32,254 bases of DNA from Bacillota bacterium (GCA_017432345.1 JAFRJI010000036.1:1-32254); one strand, 5' to 3'. Shown: positions 7,122-17,320, counted from the stretch's first letter. The notes: a model not told the origin generated them from the sequence alone. Numbers and translations are program-made.

Positions 7122-9434
7122 TTACTCAGCCTCATATACCAGCTGGCCATCCTTGTAAGTCTTCAGAACCTTGATGCCGTCGAGGTCAAGGACATCGACC
7201 TTCATCGGGTCTTCCTGAAGGATGATGAAGTCAGCAACTTTGCCCGGCTTCAGGGAGCCGCAAAGATCTTCTTCATACATCTGGTATGCACCGTTGATGG
7301 TGTATGCCTCTATGGCCGTCTTCAGATCGACGCGTTCTTTGGCATTGAGCAGATATGTCGGATCGTTTTCGTCCAGGATATCATCCACGCCGTAGTAATC
7401 CGCGTTGTTCAGATTTCTGGTTACCGATGCCTCGATGGCCCAGAACGGATTGTTGATCGGGGATACCGGGAAGTCGCCGGAGAAGGTCAGCAGGACGCCG
7501 TTGTTCTGCAGGGACTTCAGCGGATATTCTCTCCATGCTCTGGTAACGCCAAGATAGTTTTCGTCGACAGGATCGTACCAATCAGGCTCCTTCAGCATCC
7601 AGAACGGCTGGAGTGCCGCGATGATTCCCAGATTGCCCATTCTTTCCTTTTCGGTATTGCGAACGACCTGCAAATGGGTGATAACATTTCTGTAATCGGA
7701 TAAGCCTGCGTTATCCTGCGCGTATTCAATACCGTCAACTGTCATCTTGACAGCTGCATCACCGATAGCGTGAACGTGGATCTGAACACCTTCCTTCTGA
7801 ACTGCCAGCATGTTCTCGTTCCATGCATCGACATCAGCCCACTTGGATGCGGATACCCAGTCATCGCCCATGTCTTCTGCTGCTGTACCAACGTATGGCT
7901 CAAGCATGTATGCCGTATAGCCTTCAACTACGCCGTCGCAGAAGAACTTCGCTGTCTTGACCATAACATTGTCGCTGTCTTTTACCAGCTCCTGGTTCTT
8001 GTGCAGATTGTCCAGGTTCTCTTCAAGAGTGCACTCCGGATACATATTGCTGGAATAATTGATCCGCATGGTCAGTTCACCCTTCTTATCGAGATTGACT
8101 GCGTTCTCAACGGTAGCCTGTCCGCCGGTGTTTGCACCGGTGTAGCCCCATGCATTCATCATGTTGCAGAAGTACTTCAGACCATTGTCATACATTTCTT
8201 CCGTATAATCCTTCTGTAAGGTGATGAGGTTGGAACAGTCTGTGAGGATTCCGTTCGGTTCACCGCCAATCAGCTTCTGGATATTTCCACCCTGCGTTGC
8301 CTGTGTCGTCTCGTCAATGCCGCACGCCTCCAATGCCTTGCTGTTCAGCCAACGGCTGTGTCCGTCATTGGATGTGAGGATGATCGGTCTGTCATTGCAG
8401 ACTGCATCCAGCAGTGCCTTTGGCGATGGATGTTCTGCGTCCGGAGTGCTGCATCCGATGTAGTCCCCGAACATTCCATAGTTGAATCCACTTCCCCAGT
8501 AAATGGCAAGGTCCGGATTCTCGTCAACAAATGCCTTGACAGTATCAATGGTTTCCGGGATCTTGAAATCGAAGTAATTGTTGATTTCATACAGATCCGT
8601 CATAGCTGTTCCAGGTGGATGTACATGGGAATCGATGAAGCCCGGATATACAGACTTGCCATGCAGATTCGTGACGACCGTTTTTTCTCCAACGAAGGCT
8701 TTGATTTCAGCGTCCGTTCCGACCGCCAGAATCTTTCCATCTGCCCCAATAGCCATGGCCTGTTGAGGGGTCGTATCCCAATCATCACCTTCGACGGTAT
8801 AGACCTTGCCGTTGAGGAATACCTGACTTGCCTCATCAATGACTTCTATTTCGGCGGTTGCGGATATGCCGTTATGCGCTCTGACTGTGATCGCACATGT
8901 ACCGAGTGCTACGCCGAAGATCTTTCCATCTTCATCGACGGTGGCGACACTCTCATCGCTGGATGACCAGAAGTCGATTCCCGTATAGGCGCCATATATC
9001 GTATCCGTTGCCTGAACAATGCTTCCAAGCGCGACTTTATTGGAATCAAGTGAGATTTCTATAGCGGTTGCATTGCTGTTCTTGGCCGCTATTACTTCGA
9101 TGACATACGATTTCTTGCTGGTTTTTTTGCCTTTTGCCGCTGCCACCGCATATTTGTAGACTTTGCCCTTCTTGACCTTTTTGTCTGTAAACTTCAGAGC
9201 CTTAACAGTTTTCAGCTTTTTGCCGTTCCTATATACGACATAGGATTTTGCTCCAGCCGATTTGCTCCACTTGAGCTGGATGGACTTCGCAGACGGCGCG
9301 GTACCGCTGAATGTGACCGGTGCCTTGAGCGCAGTCGCTGCACTTGCGGTGCCGACACTGAACATTGGTGTAAATGTAGCAAGTACGGCAATCGAAAGAG
9401 CAATGACTAGAATGCGTTTGATCGCGTTTTTCAT
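7122..9434 (-). CDS. Secreted FN3-BIG2-amidohydrolase (YtcJ-like)
   Basis: The 770-residue protein starts with a Sec signal peptide (MKNAIKRILVIALSIAVLA..., probable cleavage after GTASA near residue 32). A lysine-rich fibronectin-III-like domain follows (about 38-112), then a BIG2 immunoglobulin-like domain (about 118-200), then an amidohydrolase domain to the end. The amidohydrolase shows FIDSHVHPPG (H270, H272), a later HVHAIGDAA, an ITHLQVV histidine and FSGDFPV, matching the amidohydrolase-3/YtcJ pattern of metal-dependent hydrolases; the substrate is unknown. ATG 9434 follows GGGAGG by five bases. The enzyme should act outside the membrane or at the cell surface. No sortase motif or lipobox is seen. 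The adjacent membrane-bound LuxR-type gene and the dyad at the promoter suggest regulated expression. Confidence 0.88.
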   Translation of the reverse strand: MKNAIKRILVIALSIAVLATFTPMFSVGTASAATALKAPVTFSGTAPSAKSIQLKWSKSAGAKSYVVYRNGKKLKTVKALKFTDKKVKKGKVYKYAVAAAKGKKTSKKSYVIEVIAAKNSNATAIEISLDSNKVALGSIVQATDTIYGAYTGIDFWSSSDESVATVDEDGKIFGVALGTCAITVRAHNGISATAEIEVIDEASQVFLNGKVYTVEGDDWDTTPQQAMAIGADGKILAVGTDAEIKAFVGEKTVVTNLHGKSVYPGFIDSHVHPPGTAMTDLYEINNYFDFKIPETIDTVKAFVDENPDLAIYWGSGFNYGMFGDYIGCSTPDAEHPSPKALLDAVCNDRPIILTSNDGHSRWLNSKALEACGIDETTQATQGGNIQKLIGGEPNGILTDCSNLITLQKDYTEEMYDNGLKYFCNMMNAWGYTGANTGGQATVENAVNLDKKGELTMRINYSSNMYPECTLEENLDNLHKNQELVKDSDNVMVKTAKFFCDGVVEGYTAYMLEPYVGTAAEDMGDDWVSASKWADVDAWNENMLAVQKEGVQIHVHAIGDAAVKMTVDGIEYAQDNAGLSDYRNVITHLQVVRNTEKERMGNLGIIAALQPFWMLKEPDWYDPVDENYLGVTRAWREYPLKSLQNNGVLLTFSGDFPVSPINNPFWAIEASVTRNLNNADYYGVDDILDENDPTYLLNAKERVDLKTAIEAYTINGAYQMYEEDLCGSLKPGKVADFIILQEDPMKVDVLDLDGIKVLKTYKDGQLVYEAE

Positions 9435-9453
9435 ATGGACCTCCCTTCGCAAT

Positions 9454-9484
9454 ATAATAAATGTCTCAACTATCTATTTGAGAC
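9454..9484 (-). promoter_or_regulatory. Amidohydrolase promoter region with GTCTCAA inverted repeat
   Basis: A perfect inverted repeat, GTCTCAA (9463-9469) and TTGAGAC (9478-9484) with an 8-bp spacer, lies directly upstream of a -10-like TATTAT (9459-9454, read leftward). No good -35 hexamer is found at the right distance; the dyad occupies that space. This is what a regulator-dependent promoter looks like, and the neighbouring LuxR-type protein is the obvious candidate regulator. Whether it acts as activator or repressor cannot be told. Confidence 0.6.
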
Positions 9485-9554
9485 CATAGTAAGGGAAATC
9501 GCTCTATATTAGCAATTACACCCAGGTACCATTTTTAGTTTTTTGAATTATCTG

Positions 9555-10487
9555 TTAATTTTTGGATGTGAAAGTGATCTTATACGTGCTCATAAGATCC
9601 ACTCTGGTCGAAACGGAAAGTTTTTTGAAAATGTTGTTGACATGTTTTTTGACGGTATTCTCGCTGATGAACAGTTCCTCCGCGATTTCCTGATTGGTGG
9701 CTCCCCGATAAATCAGATTCAGAACGTCCAGCTCTCTTCGTGAAATGCCATATTCATTTTTCAGCTGCTCCGCGGAAACGATCATCCGTTCATCCTCATC
9801 GATGGAAATCTCTTTCGCAACGTTCAAAAGTGCGAAGATAAGGACCATGAGACTGATGACAGCGCAGGACGCCAGACAGCTATGCACGGTGATCACCTGC
9901 AAAATTCCCGCATCAAACCATTCTGTCCCGGTGCTTACATCGATATATTGGATATAGATTATATAGACGATCAGTGTGATCGTGATGACCCAAATCATCC
10001 GGTTGCTCTCATGTTTCAGGTCGATAACATAGCATACTATGACCATGAGCATAAATGCCAGACCTGCCAGCGTACTGATCGAATTGCCCGCCAGGTTCTG
10101 GACGAAAAACGCATCGGTAAAGAAGATGCTGTCCATTGTCCACAGCACCGCGCATACCAACGCCATTACCAACAGCGCTGTTTCTCTACCCGTCCGCTCT
10201 GAGACCTCTTTCCGTACGAGAAGGAACCTGTTCCAAACCAGAAACATGAACAAAAACGCATAGTTTGCGATGACGGACCACACGGCCGGCATATCCCGGT
10301 GGAGTCCATCCAGATAATGATGACTGATCAGAATGCAGGCAGCATAAAACAGCAGTGCCGCTTCAAATATGAAGAGCCACCGGTACGTCGGCTTCTGTTT
10401 CTTATATGCGACGATCCCGCATATGATCAAGTTAATCGCGCCGCCAAAAATGTTGAACGCGATAAGTCCGTTCTCCAATATCAGCAC
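9555..10487 (-). CDS. Membrane-bound LuxR-type transcriptional regulator
   Basis: The N-terminal two thirds is hydrophobic, with about seven membrane segments. The C-terminal 60 residues form a LuxR/GerE helix-turn-helix: YGISRRELDVLNLIYRGATNQEIAEELFISENTVKKHVNNIFKKLSV. There is no receiver domain, so it probably senses a signal through its membrane part and binds DNA from the membrane. I start it at GTG 10487 (310 residues), which has AAGGAAG six bases upstream. The longer frame to ATG 10541 adds 18 residues, but that ATG lies inside the -10 box of the only visible promoter and has no ribosome binding site. It lies about 120 bp upstream of the secreted amidohydrolase in the same direction. 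Confidence 0.82.
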   Translation of the reverse strand: MLILENGLIAFNIFGGAINLIICGIVAYKKQKPTYRWLFIFEAALLFYAACILISHHYLDGLHRDMPAVWSVIANYAFLFMFLVWNRFLLVRKEVSERTGRETALLVMALVCAVLWTMDSIFFTDAFFVQNLAGNSISTLAGLAFMLMVIVCYVIDLKHESNRMIWVITITLIVYIIYIQYIDVSTGTEWFDAGILQVITVHSCLASCAVISLMVLIFALLNVAKEISIDEDERMIVSAEQLKNEYGISRRELDVLNLIYRGATNQEIAEELFISENTVKKHVNNIFKKLSVSTRVDLMSTYKITFTSKN

Positions 10488-10539
10488 TGCCCGCTTCCTT
10501 CCGCTTTCAGACGCTGCCTTTGTGTCGGTTCCTTCCACC

Positions 10540-10569
10540 ATTATACTGAATCTCAGGGCATCTAATCAA
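10540..10569 (-). promoter_or_regulatory. Sigma-A promoter of the LuxR-type regulator gene
   Basis: Reading leftward, TTGATT (10569-10564) and TATAAT (10545-10540) are separated by 18 bp. Transcription would start near 10533, downstream of the ATG at 10541 and upstream of the GTG at 10487, which decides the start in favour of the GTG. Confidence 0.6.
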
Positions 10570-10576
10570 TCTCCAT

Positions 10577-10606
10577 TTGTCATACCCCTGCAATGTATGT
10601 TACTCT
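10577..10606 (+). promoter_or_regulatory. Possible promoter of the DUF5685 operon
   Basis: TTGTCA (10577-10582), 18 bp, then a weak -10 TACTCT (10601-10606). The ATG follows six bases later with no ribosome binding site. TATGTT at 10596-10601 is an alternative -10 with a poor 13-bp spacer. The -35 is good and the -10 weak, so this call is tentative. Confidence 0.35.
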
Positions 10607-10612
10607 TAACTC

Positions 10613-11530
10613 ATGTTAGGCTATGTCAAAATCTACAAGCCGGACATGAAAGTCCGCGAATACGAGATCTACAACGGCTACTACTGTGGGATCTGCAAAT
10701 ACATCGGGAGCCGCTATGGTCAGCTGCCGCGCATGTCGCTGAGCTACGACGCTGCATTTCTGGCGGTTTTGCTGGATTCTGTTGACGCGGAACCGGACCG
10801 GCCGACAAAGGAACACTGCATCGTCCACCACATCAACAAGCGCCCGGTCGTCCGCAACAAAAGCATCGAATACGCCGGCGATCTGATGCTGATTCTGGCA
10901 TGGTACAAACTGCTGGATGACGCCCATGATGAAGGCAAGACATCTGCGAAAGCCGCAAGCCTGCTCTTGCGCCGCCAGTATCGCAAGCTCTCGCAAAAGC
11001 ACCCGGCTCTTTGCAAAGGCATCGCCGAGCACCTGGCGGAACTTTCCGCACTGGAAGAGGCAAAATGCGACAGCATCGACGCGGCGGCGGAAGCGTTCGC
11101 GAAGATCATGGAAGTCATTTTTCGTGAAGGTTCCACCAATCTTCACGAAACCTTCGCAGAAATCGGGTATCATATGGGCAAATGGATCTATCTGATCGAC
11201 GCGCTCGACGACATCGAAGAGAACATCGAAAGCGGCGCCTACAATCCGCTGCTTTACCGCTTCGATTTCCAGGGCCGCGTTTCCGGCGACCCCGCGCTGG
11301 CAGACGAGACACCGGAGGAATTCCGGCAGCGGATCCGCGAGCGGATGGAGTTCAATCTCTACCACTACCTGGCCGTTCTCGGAGAAAAGATAGAATGCCT
11401 TGATATACAGAAAAATAAAGGTATAATAGAAAATGTAATATACTTCGGCATGAACCGGACGACCGAAGAAATACTCGAACACAAAGAAACCAACAATAAC
11501 CAGAAGGAGGATCTGCATGAATCCATATGA
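10613..11530 (+). CDS. DUF5685 family protein
   Basis: The 305-residue soluble protein opens with [54 protein letters not shown]. This matches my memory of the DUF5685 family N-terminus, including the conserved YYCGxC motif (C25 and C28). Such a CxxC pair with further histidines and cysteines suggests metal or Fe-S binding, but the function is unknown. The start is fixed by this family N-terminus, though no ribosome binding site precedes ATG 10613. The last 14 bases overlap the next gene, a J-domain protein, so the two are translationally coupled. The J-domain partner suggests a protein-folding or assembly role; this is inference from context. Confidence 0.8.
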   Translation: MLGYVKIYKPDMKVREYEIYNGYYCGICKYIGSRYGQLPRMSLSYDAAFLAVLLDSVDAEPDRPTKEHCIVHHINKRPVVRNKSIEYAGDLMLILAWYKLLDDAHDEGKTSAKAASLLLRRQYRKLSQKHPALCKGIAEHLAELSALEEAKCDSIDAAAEAFAKIMEVIFREGSTNLHETFAEIGYHMGKWIYLIDALDDIEENIESGAYNPLLYRFDFQGRVSGDPALADETPEEFRQRIRERMEFNLYHYLAVLGEKIECLDIQKNKGIIENVIYFGMNRTTEEILEHKETNNNQKEDLHESI

Positions 11531-12089
11531 GGTTTTAGGAATAAAAGAAGGCGCTTCCGAAGAGGAAATCCGCGCGGCCTACAGAGAACTGGTCAAAAAG
11601 TACCATCCGGACAAGTACCAGAACAACCCTTTGGCCGATCTGGCTGAGGAAAAGCTGCAGGAGATCAACGAAGCATACGACATGCTCATGAAGGGCAGTT
11701 CATCCGGCCAGCAGTCCTACAGCAACAGCACCGGCATCAGCCCGGACTATATGCAGGCGCGCCGGTACATTGACGCGCAGAATCTCACGGCGGCGGAAGA
11801 CATTTTGAACCGCACCAGAGATCGCAGCGCGGAATGGTTCTTCCTGAAGGGAGTCATCGCGTCCAGACGGGGCTGGTATGACGAAGCGGTCAACAATCTC
11901 CAGACCGCCGTCGACATGAACCCGCAGAACGCGGAATACAACCAGCATCTGCGCAGCATCATGGCGCAGGGCCAGATGTTCCGCAACCAGGCGGCCGGCC
12001 GCGGTTACAACAGCGGCATGAACGACGACTTCTGCTGCAGGGCGATCCAGTGCTACATCTGCGCGGATTGCTGTTGCGACGCATTCTAA
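11517..12089 (+). CDS. J-domain (DnaJ-like) protein with cysteine-rich tail
   Basis: The 190-residue protein has a type-C J-domain at residues 1-62 with the HPD motif at 30-32 (KKYHPDKYQ). This motif stimulates the ATPase of a DnaK/Hsp70 partner. Next comes a Gly/Ser/Gln linker, then a region resembling a pair of TPR helices ([37 protein letters not shown]). The C-terminus holds seven cysteines within residues 173-187 ([16 protein letters not shown]). There is no zinc-finger domain of the DnaJ type and no client-binding domain. AAGGAGG lies seven bases before ATG 11517, inside the end of the DUF5685 gene. The cysteine tail may bind metal or be an acylation or membrane-contact site; neither is shown. 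Confidence 0.85.
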   Translation: MNPYEVLGIKEGASEEEIRAAYRELVKKYHPDKYQNNPLADLAEEKLQEINEAYDMLMKGSSSGQQSYSNSTGISPDYMQARRYIDAQNLTAAEDILNRTRDRSAEWFFLKGVIASRRGWYDEAVNNLQTAVDMNPQNAEYNQHLRSIMAQGQMFRNQAAGRGYNSGMNDDFCCRAIQCYICADCCCDAF

Positions 12090-12101
12090 TAGTTCCAAAT
12101 C

Positions 12102-12611
12102 ATGAAGCGAAACAAAACATTCAAAATTGCACTGGGCGGGATTTGTCTCGCCCTTGCTGTTATATCGATGTTTGCAGCGACCTTCGTCCCGGGGGTCGAT
12201 CTTACATTTTTTGCGATCAGTTCCCTGTTCACGGTGGTCATGATCCTCGAGACCGGCGTCGGCGGCGGACTGCTTCTCTACGCGGCCGCCTGCATCCTCG
12301 GCCTGATCCTGATCCCGGGAAAGATCGCCCTGGTCCCGTACATCTTTTTCTTCGGCTACTACGGAATCGTCAAATTCTATATCGAAAAAATAAAAAGCGG
12401 CGCAGTGCAGATCGCCCTGAAGCTGATCTTCTTCGCCGCTTTGATGTGTCTCGGTATCCTCGCCTTCAAAGCCGTGCTCGCTGCCGGTATCCATCTGCCG
12501 GAGTACCCTTCGGCCGTACTGATCGCCGGAGGCGCACTGATGCTTTTGGTGTACGATTATATCCTCACGTTCATTATTCAGTTTTACCGGCGCCGCTTCC
12601 GACAGAGTTAG
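12102..12611 (+). CDS. Small polytopic membrane protein
   Basis: The 169-residue protein has about five hydrophobic segments: KIALGGICLALAVISMFAATFV, FAISSLFTVVMIL, GGGLLLYAAACILGLILI, IALKLIFFAALMCLGILAF and VLIAGGALMLLVYDYILTFII, with a basic C-terminal tail. The N-terminal layout loosely resembles small integral membrane families such as ECF-transporter S components or YybS-like proteins, but I cannot confirm either. It begins 12 bp after the J-domain gene and is the third gene of that operon. There is no clear ribosome binding site before ATG 12102. Confidence 0.75.
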   Translation: MKRNKTFKIALGGICLALAVISMFAATFVPGVDLTFFAISSLFTVVMILETGVGGGLLLYAAACILGLILIPGKIALVPYIFFFGYYGIVKFYIEKIKSGAVQIALKLIFFAALMCLGILAFKAVLAAGIHLPEYPSAVLIAGGALMLLVYDYILTFIIQFYRRRFRQS

Positions 12612-12625
12612 CGCCGGCATCTCTT

Positions 12626-12644
12626 CCGCATTCGCGGGTGTTTT

Positions 12645-12646
<2 letters not shown>
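12626..12646 (+). terminator. Weak terminator at the end of the DUF5685 operon
   Basis: A short CCGC-ATTC-GCGG hairpin is followed by GTG and six T (12641-12646), overlapping the clpB stop codon region. The 4-bp stem is marginal. Confidence 0.35.
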
Positions 12647-15239
<2,593 letters not shown>

Positions 15240-15300
15240 TTGTAGTCCCCCTTTTGGTTGGTTTTTAGCAGATACCCCTTTTGATCTCTCTGCTGATTCT

Positions 15301-15330
15301 ATTGTAATCCCACCATGTATACAAAGTCAA
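15301..15330 (-). promoter_or_regulatory. Sigma-A promoter of clpB
   Basis: Reading leftward, TTGACT (15330-15325) and TACAAT (15306-15301) are separated by 18 bp. This leaves a leader of about 55 nt before ATG 15239. Confidence 0.7.
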
Positions 15331-15337
15331 TACTTTT

Positions 15338-15364
15338 TTGGCACTCACCGACAGAGAGTGCTAA
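15338..15364 (+). promoter_or_regulatory. CIRCE operator (HrcA binding site)
   Basis: The element reads TTGGCACTC, nine bases, GAGTGCTAA. The CIRCE consensus is TTAGCACTC-N9-GAGTGCTAA, so there is a single mismatch in the left arm. HrcA represses heat-shock genes through this site. It lies eight bases upstream of the clpB -35 and about 14 bp before the -35 of the divergent decarboxylase gene. It is orientation-neutral and could serve either promoter. Confidence 0.92.
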
Positions 15365-15377
15365 TAATTTTCTTTTC

Positions 15378-15407
15378 TGTACAATTTTCACTCGTATATG
15401 GTATTAT
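15378..15407 (+). promoter_or_regulatory. Promoter of the glutamate-decarboxylase-like gene
   Basis: TGTACA (15378-15383) lies 18 bp before TATTAT (15402-15407), which is preceded by TGG, giving an extended -10. The expected start is near 15414, only about 16 nt before the ATG. Confidence 0.5.
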
Positions 15408-15429
15408 TTACTCAGGAAGGAGAATAACC

Positions 15430-16860
15430 ATGCTTTACGGAGAAAAAAATAAAGAAACACTGGAAAAAGTACGCAGTGTCTTACTGGATTTCGGAATCAA
15501 GAAACACGAAGGTATGATCCCGAAATACAAGCTGAATAAGACATCGATCGACGCGGATACCGCGAAACTGCTCATCGAGAATCAGCTGCTGGACGAGGGA
15601 AATTCCCGCCAGAATCTGGCGACGTTCTGTCAGACCAGAATGGAAAAACAGGCTCAGGAGCTGATGGCGGAGACGCTGGATAAGAACGCCATTGACAAGT
15701 CGGAATATCCACAGACAGCGGAACTGGAAAACCGCTGCGTAAACATCCTGGCCGATCTTTGGAACGTTCCGGATGACGGCGAATATTTGGGCACCTCTAC
15801 GGTCGGCAGCAGCGAGGCCTGCATGCTGGCCGGCATGGCCATGAAGTTCCGCTGGCGGAATCAGGCAAAAGCTCTCGGAATGGATGTGCGTGCCCGCGAC
15901 GCGAATCTGGTCATCAGTTCATCCTACCAAATCTGCTGGGAGAAATTCTGCACGTACTGGGATGTCGAGATGCGCGTGGTGCCGGTGCAGCCGGATAAGC
16001 TGACGCTGGATCTGAGCAGCGTCATGGATTATGTGGATGAATACACCATCGGCATCGTCGGTATCCAGGGAACGACCTATTCCGGCGAATACGATGATAT
16101 CAAGGGGCTGGACGCATTGGTCGCGGACTACAACTGGAACCATCCGGACCGTCCGGAACTGGTGATCCATGTCGACGCGGCCTGTGGCGGCATGTTCACG
16201 CCGTTCATCGAGCCGGAGCTGAAATGGGACTTCCGCCTGCCGAATGTCGTTTCGATCTCCACATCCGGACACAAATACGGATTGACCTATCCGGGCGTTG
16301 GCTGGATCGTATGGCGCGACCGGAAGTACCTGCCAAAAGAACTGATTTTCGAAGTCAGCTATCTGGGCGGACATATGCCGACCATGGCCATCAACTTCTC
16401 CCGCAGCGCCAGCCAGATCATCGGCCAATATTACAATTTCCTGCGGTTCGGCTGGGAAGGTTTCCTGCTGATCCATCAGAGAACTTTGCAGAGCGCGTTC
16501 CATATCGGATCGAACATCGCGGAAACCGGCTTGTTCGAGCTGTACAATGAAGGACGCCGTACACCGATCGTCTGCTATAAACTCAAGGAAAACGCCAGGT
16601 ATAAAGACGGCACGCCGGTGGTCTGGAACATGTACGACTTATCGGATCGCCTGCGGATGCGCGGATGGCAGGTCCCGGCCTACCCTCTGCCGCACGGGGC
16701 GGAAGATGTCATCGTGCAGCGGATCGTCTGCCGCGGAGACTTCTCATTCAATATGGCGCAGGCCTTCGTGCAGGACTTCGAAGCATGCCTGGAAGAACTG
16801 AAGCACGCTCACGTGCTGTGCAACGAACAAAAGTCCGGCAGCTACGGATTCACCTATTGA
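15430..16860 (+). CDS. gadB: PLP-dependent decarboxylase, glutamate decarboxylase type
   Basis: The 476-residue group II PLP decarboxylase shows STVGSSEACMLAGMAMK, HVDAACGGMFTPF (the Asp that pairs with the PLP ring nitrogen) and STSGHKYGLTYPGVGW with the Schiff-base lysine at K282. The length and the N-terminal segment FGIKKHEGMIPKYKL are close to E. coli GadA/GadB (466 residues). The expected reaction is L-glutamate to GABA and CO2, consuming a proton, as in acid resistance. No glutamate/GABA antiporter gene is adjacent, so substrate identity rests on similarity. AGGAAGGAG lies upstream of ATG 15430. It diverges from clpB across a CIRCE site, so stress-linked expression is possible. Confidence 0.88.
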   Translation: MLYGEKNKETLEKVRSVLLDFGIKKHEGMIPKYKLNKTSIDADTAKLLIENQLLDEGNSRQNLATFCQTRMEKQAQELMAETLDKNAIDKSEYPQTAELENRCVNILADLWNVPDDGEYLGTSTVGSSEACMLAGMAMKFRWRNQAKALGMDVRARDANLVISSSYQICWEKFCTYWDVEMRVVPVQPDKLTLDLSSVMDYVDEYTIGIVGIQGTTYSGEYDDIKGLDALVADYNWNHPDRPELVIHVDAACGGMFTPFIEPELKWDFRLPNVVSISTSGHKYGLTYPGVGWIVWRDRKYLPKELIFEVSYLGGHMPTMAINFSRSASQIIGQYYNFLRFGWEGFLLIHQRTLQSAFHIGSNIAETGLFELYNEGRRTPIVCYKLKENARYKDGTPVVWNMYDLSDRLRMRGWQVPAYPLPHGAEDVIVQRIVCRGDFSFNMAQAFVQDFEACLEELKHAHVLCNEQKSGSYGFTY

Positions 16861-16881
16861 TCGAACGGCGGGTCTCGCGCA

Positions 16882-16933
16882 GATTCCGCGTGGATTCCGA
16901 TTCGGATTCCTGATGTGATTCCTCATCGATTCT
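16882..16933 (+). repeat. Phased GATTCC repeats
   Basis: GATTCC occurs at 16882, 16893, 16905 and 16917, with GATTCT at 16928. The steps are 11, 12, 12 and 11 bp, about one helical turn. The array lies between the end of the decarboxylase gene and the ncRNA promoter, ending 40 bp before the -35. Such phasing suggests a cooperative protein-binding site, but no binding protein is identified. Confidence 0.55.
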
Positions 16934-16972
16934 GAACCGAAATTGGTGGTTTTTGGAATTTTCAAAAAACTC

Positions 16973-17000
16973 TTGCAATTTCAAAAACATGTGCTATACT
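16973..17000 (+). promoter_or_regulatory. Promoter of the structured ncRNA
   Basis: TTGCAA (16973-16978), 16 bp, then TATACT (16995-17000) preceded by TGC, an extended -10. The predicted start at about 17007-17008 coincides with the first base of the first RNA stem. Confidence 0.7.
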
Positions 17001-17007
17001 ATTAGTA

Positions 17008-17290
17008 GTCAGAACAGACCGGAAGGGTCGACGACCTGACACGAACATTCCAAAAATAAAGGTTCCGCGGTACATGTTTGCAGAGCGCCCGAGGTTTGAA
17101 GTAGAAACCAGGGGATTATGGGGAGAGACCCCAACAGGGAGAACCGGAGAAGCGTTAGTACTCCGGCAGGAACCGGGCAAGTGGCCCGGGAGGAACCGAA
17201 AGAAGGAGGGTGATTCCGCCAGAAGTTAAAGTAATAGTATAAACAGCTGTTTCGTGCGAGAAGTGTGAAACAGCTGTTTTATTTCATTTT
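17008..17290 (+). ncRNA. Structured non-coding RNA of unidentified class
   Basis: A 508-bp stretch without a protein gene holds a transcription unit with its own promoter and a strong terminator. Visible pairings are: GTCAG (17008-17012) with CTGAC (17036-17040), enclosing GACC/GGTC (17017-17020 / 17026-17029); GGTTT/AAACC (17093-17097 / 17105-17109); GGGG/CCCC (17120-17123 / 17129-17132); CCGGAG/CTCCGG (17144-17149 / 17161-17166); CCGGGC/GCCCGG (17173-17178 / 17184-17189). GGTTCC at 17061 can pair long-range with GGAACC at 17169 or 17192. The RNA is GC-rich with purine-rich joining segments. It is not tRNA, tmRNA, RNase P RNA, SRP RNA or a common riboswitch by the motifs I know. A raiA-type RNA is one idea, unproven. 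The lipoprotein gene downstream has its own -10 and is probably separate. Confidence 0.75.
17241..17290 (+). terminator. Rho-independent terminator of the ncRNA
   Basis: A 13-bp perfect stem, AAACAGCTGTTTC (17241-17253) with GAAACAGCTGTTT (17267-17279), is followed by a T-rich tail (TTTTATTTCATTTT). Each arm is itself nearly palindromic (CAGCTG). Confidence 0.9.
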
Positions 17291-17320
17291 ATTAAAGAAC
17301 CGTTTGTTTCAAAACTCCTG

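Noticed and set aside
17201-17220. AGGGTGATTCCGCC, resembling the T-box sequence AGGGTGG-ACCGCG
   Set aside because: The match is poor, no Stem I or specifier loop is seen, and the next gene is a lipoprotein rather than a tRNA synthetase or amino-acid gene.
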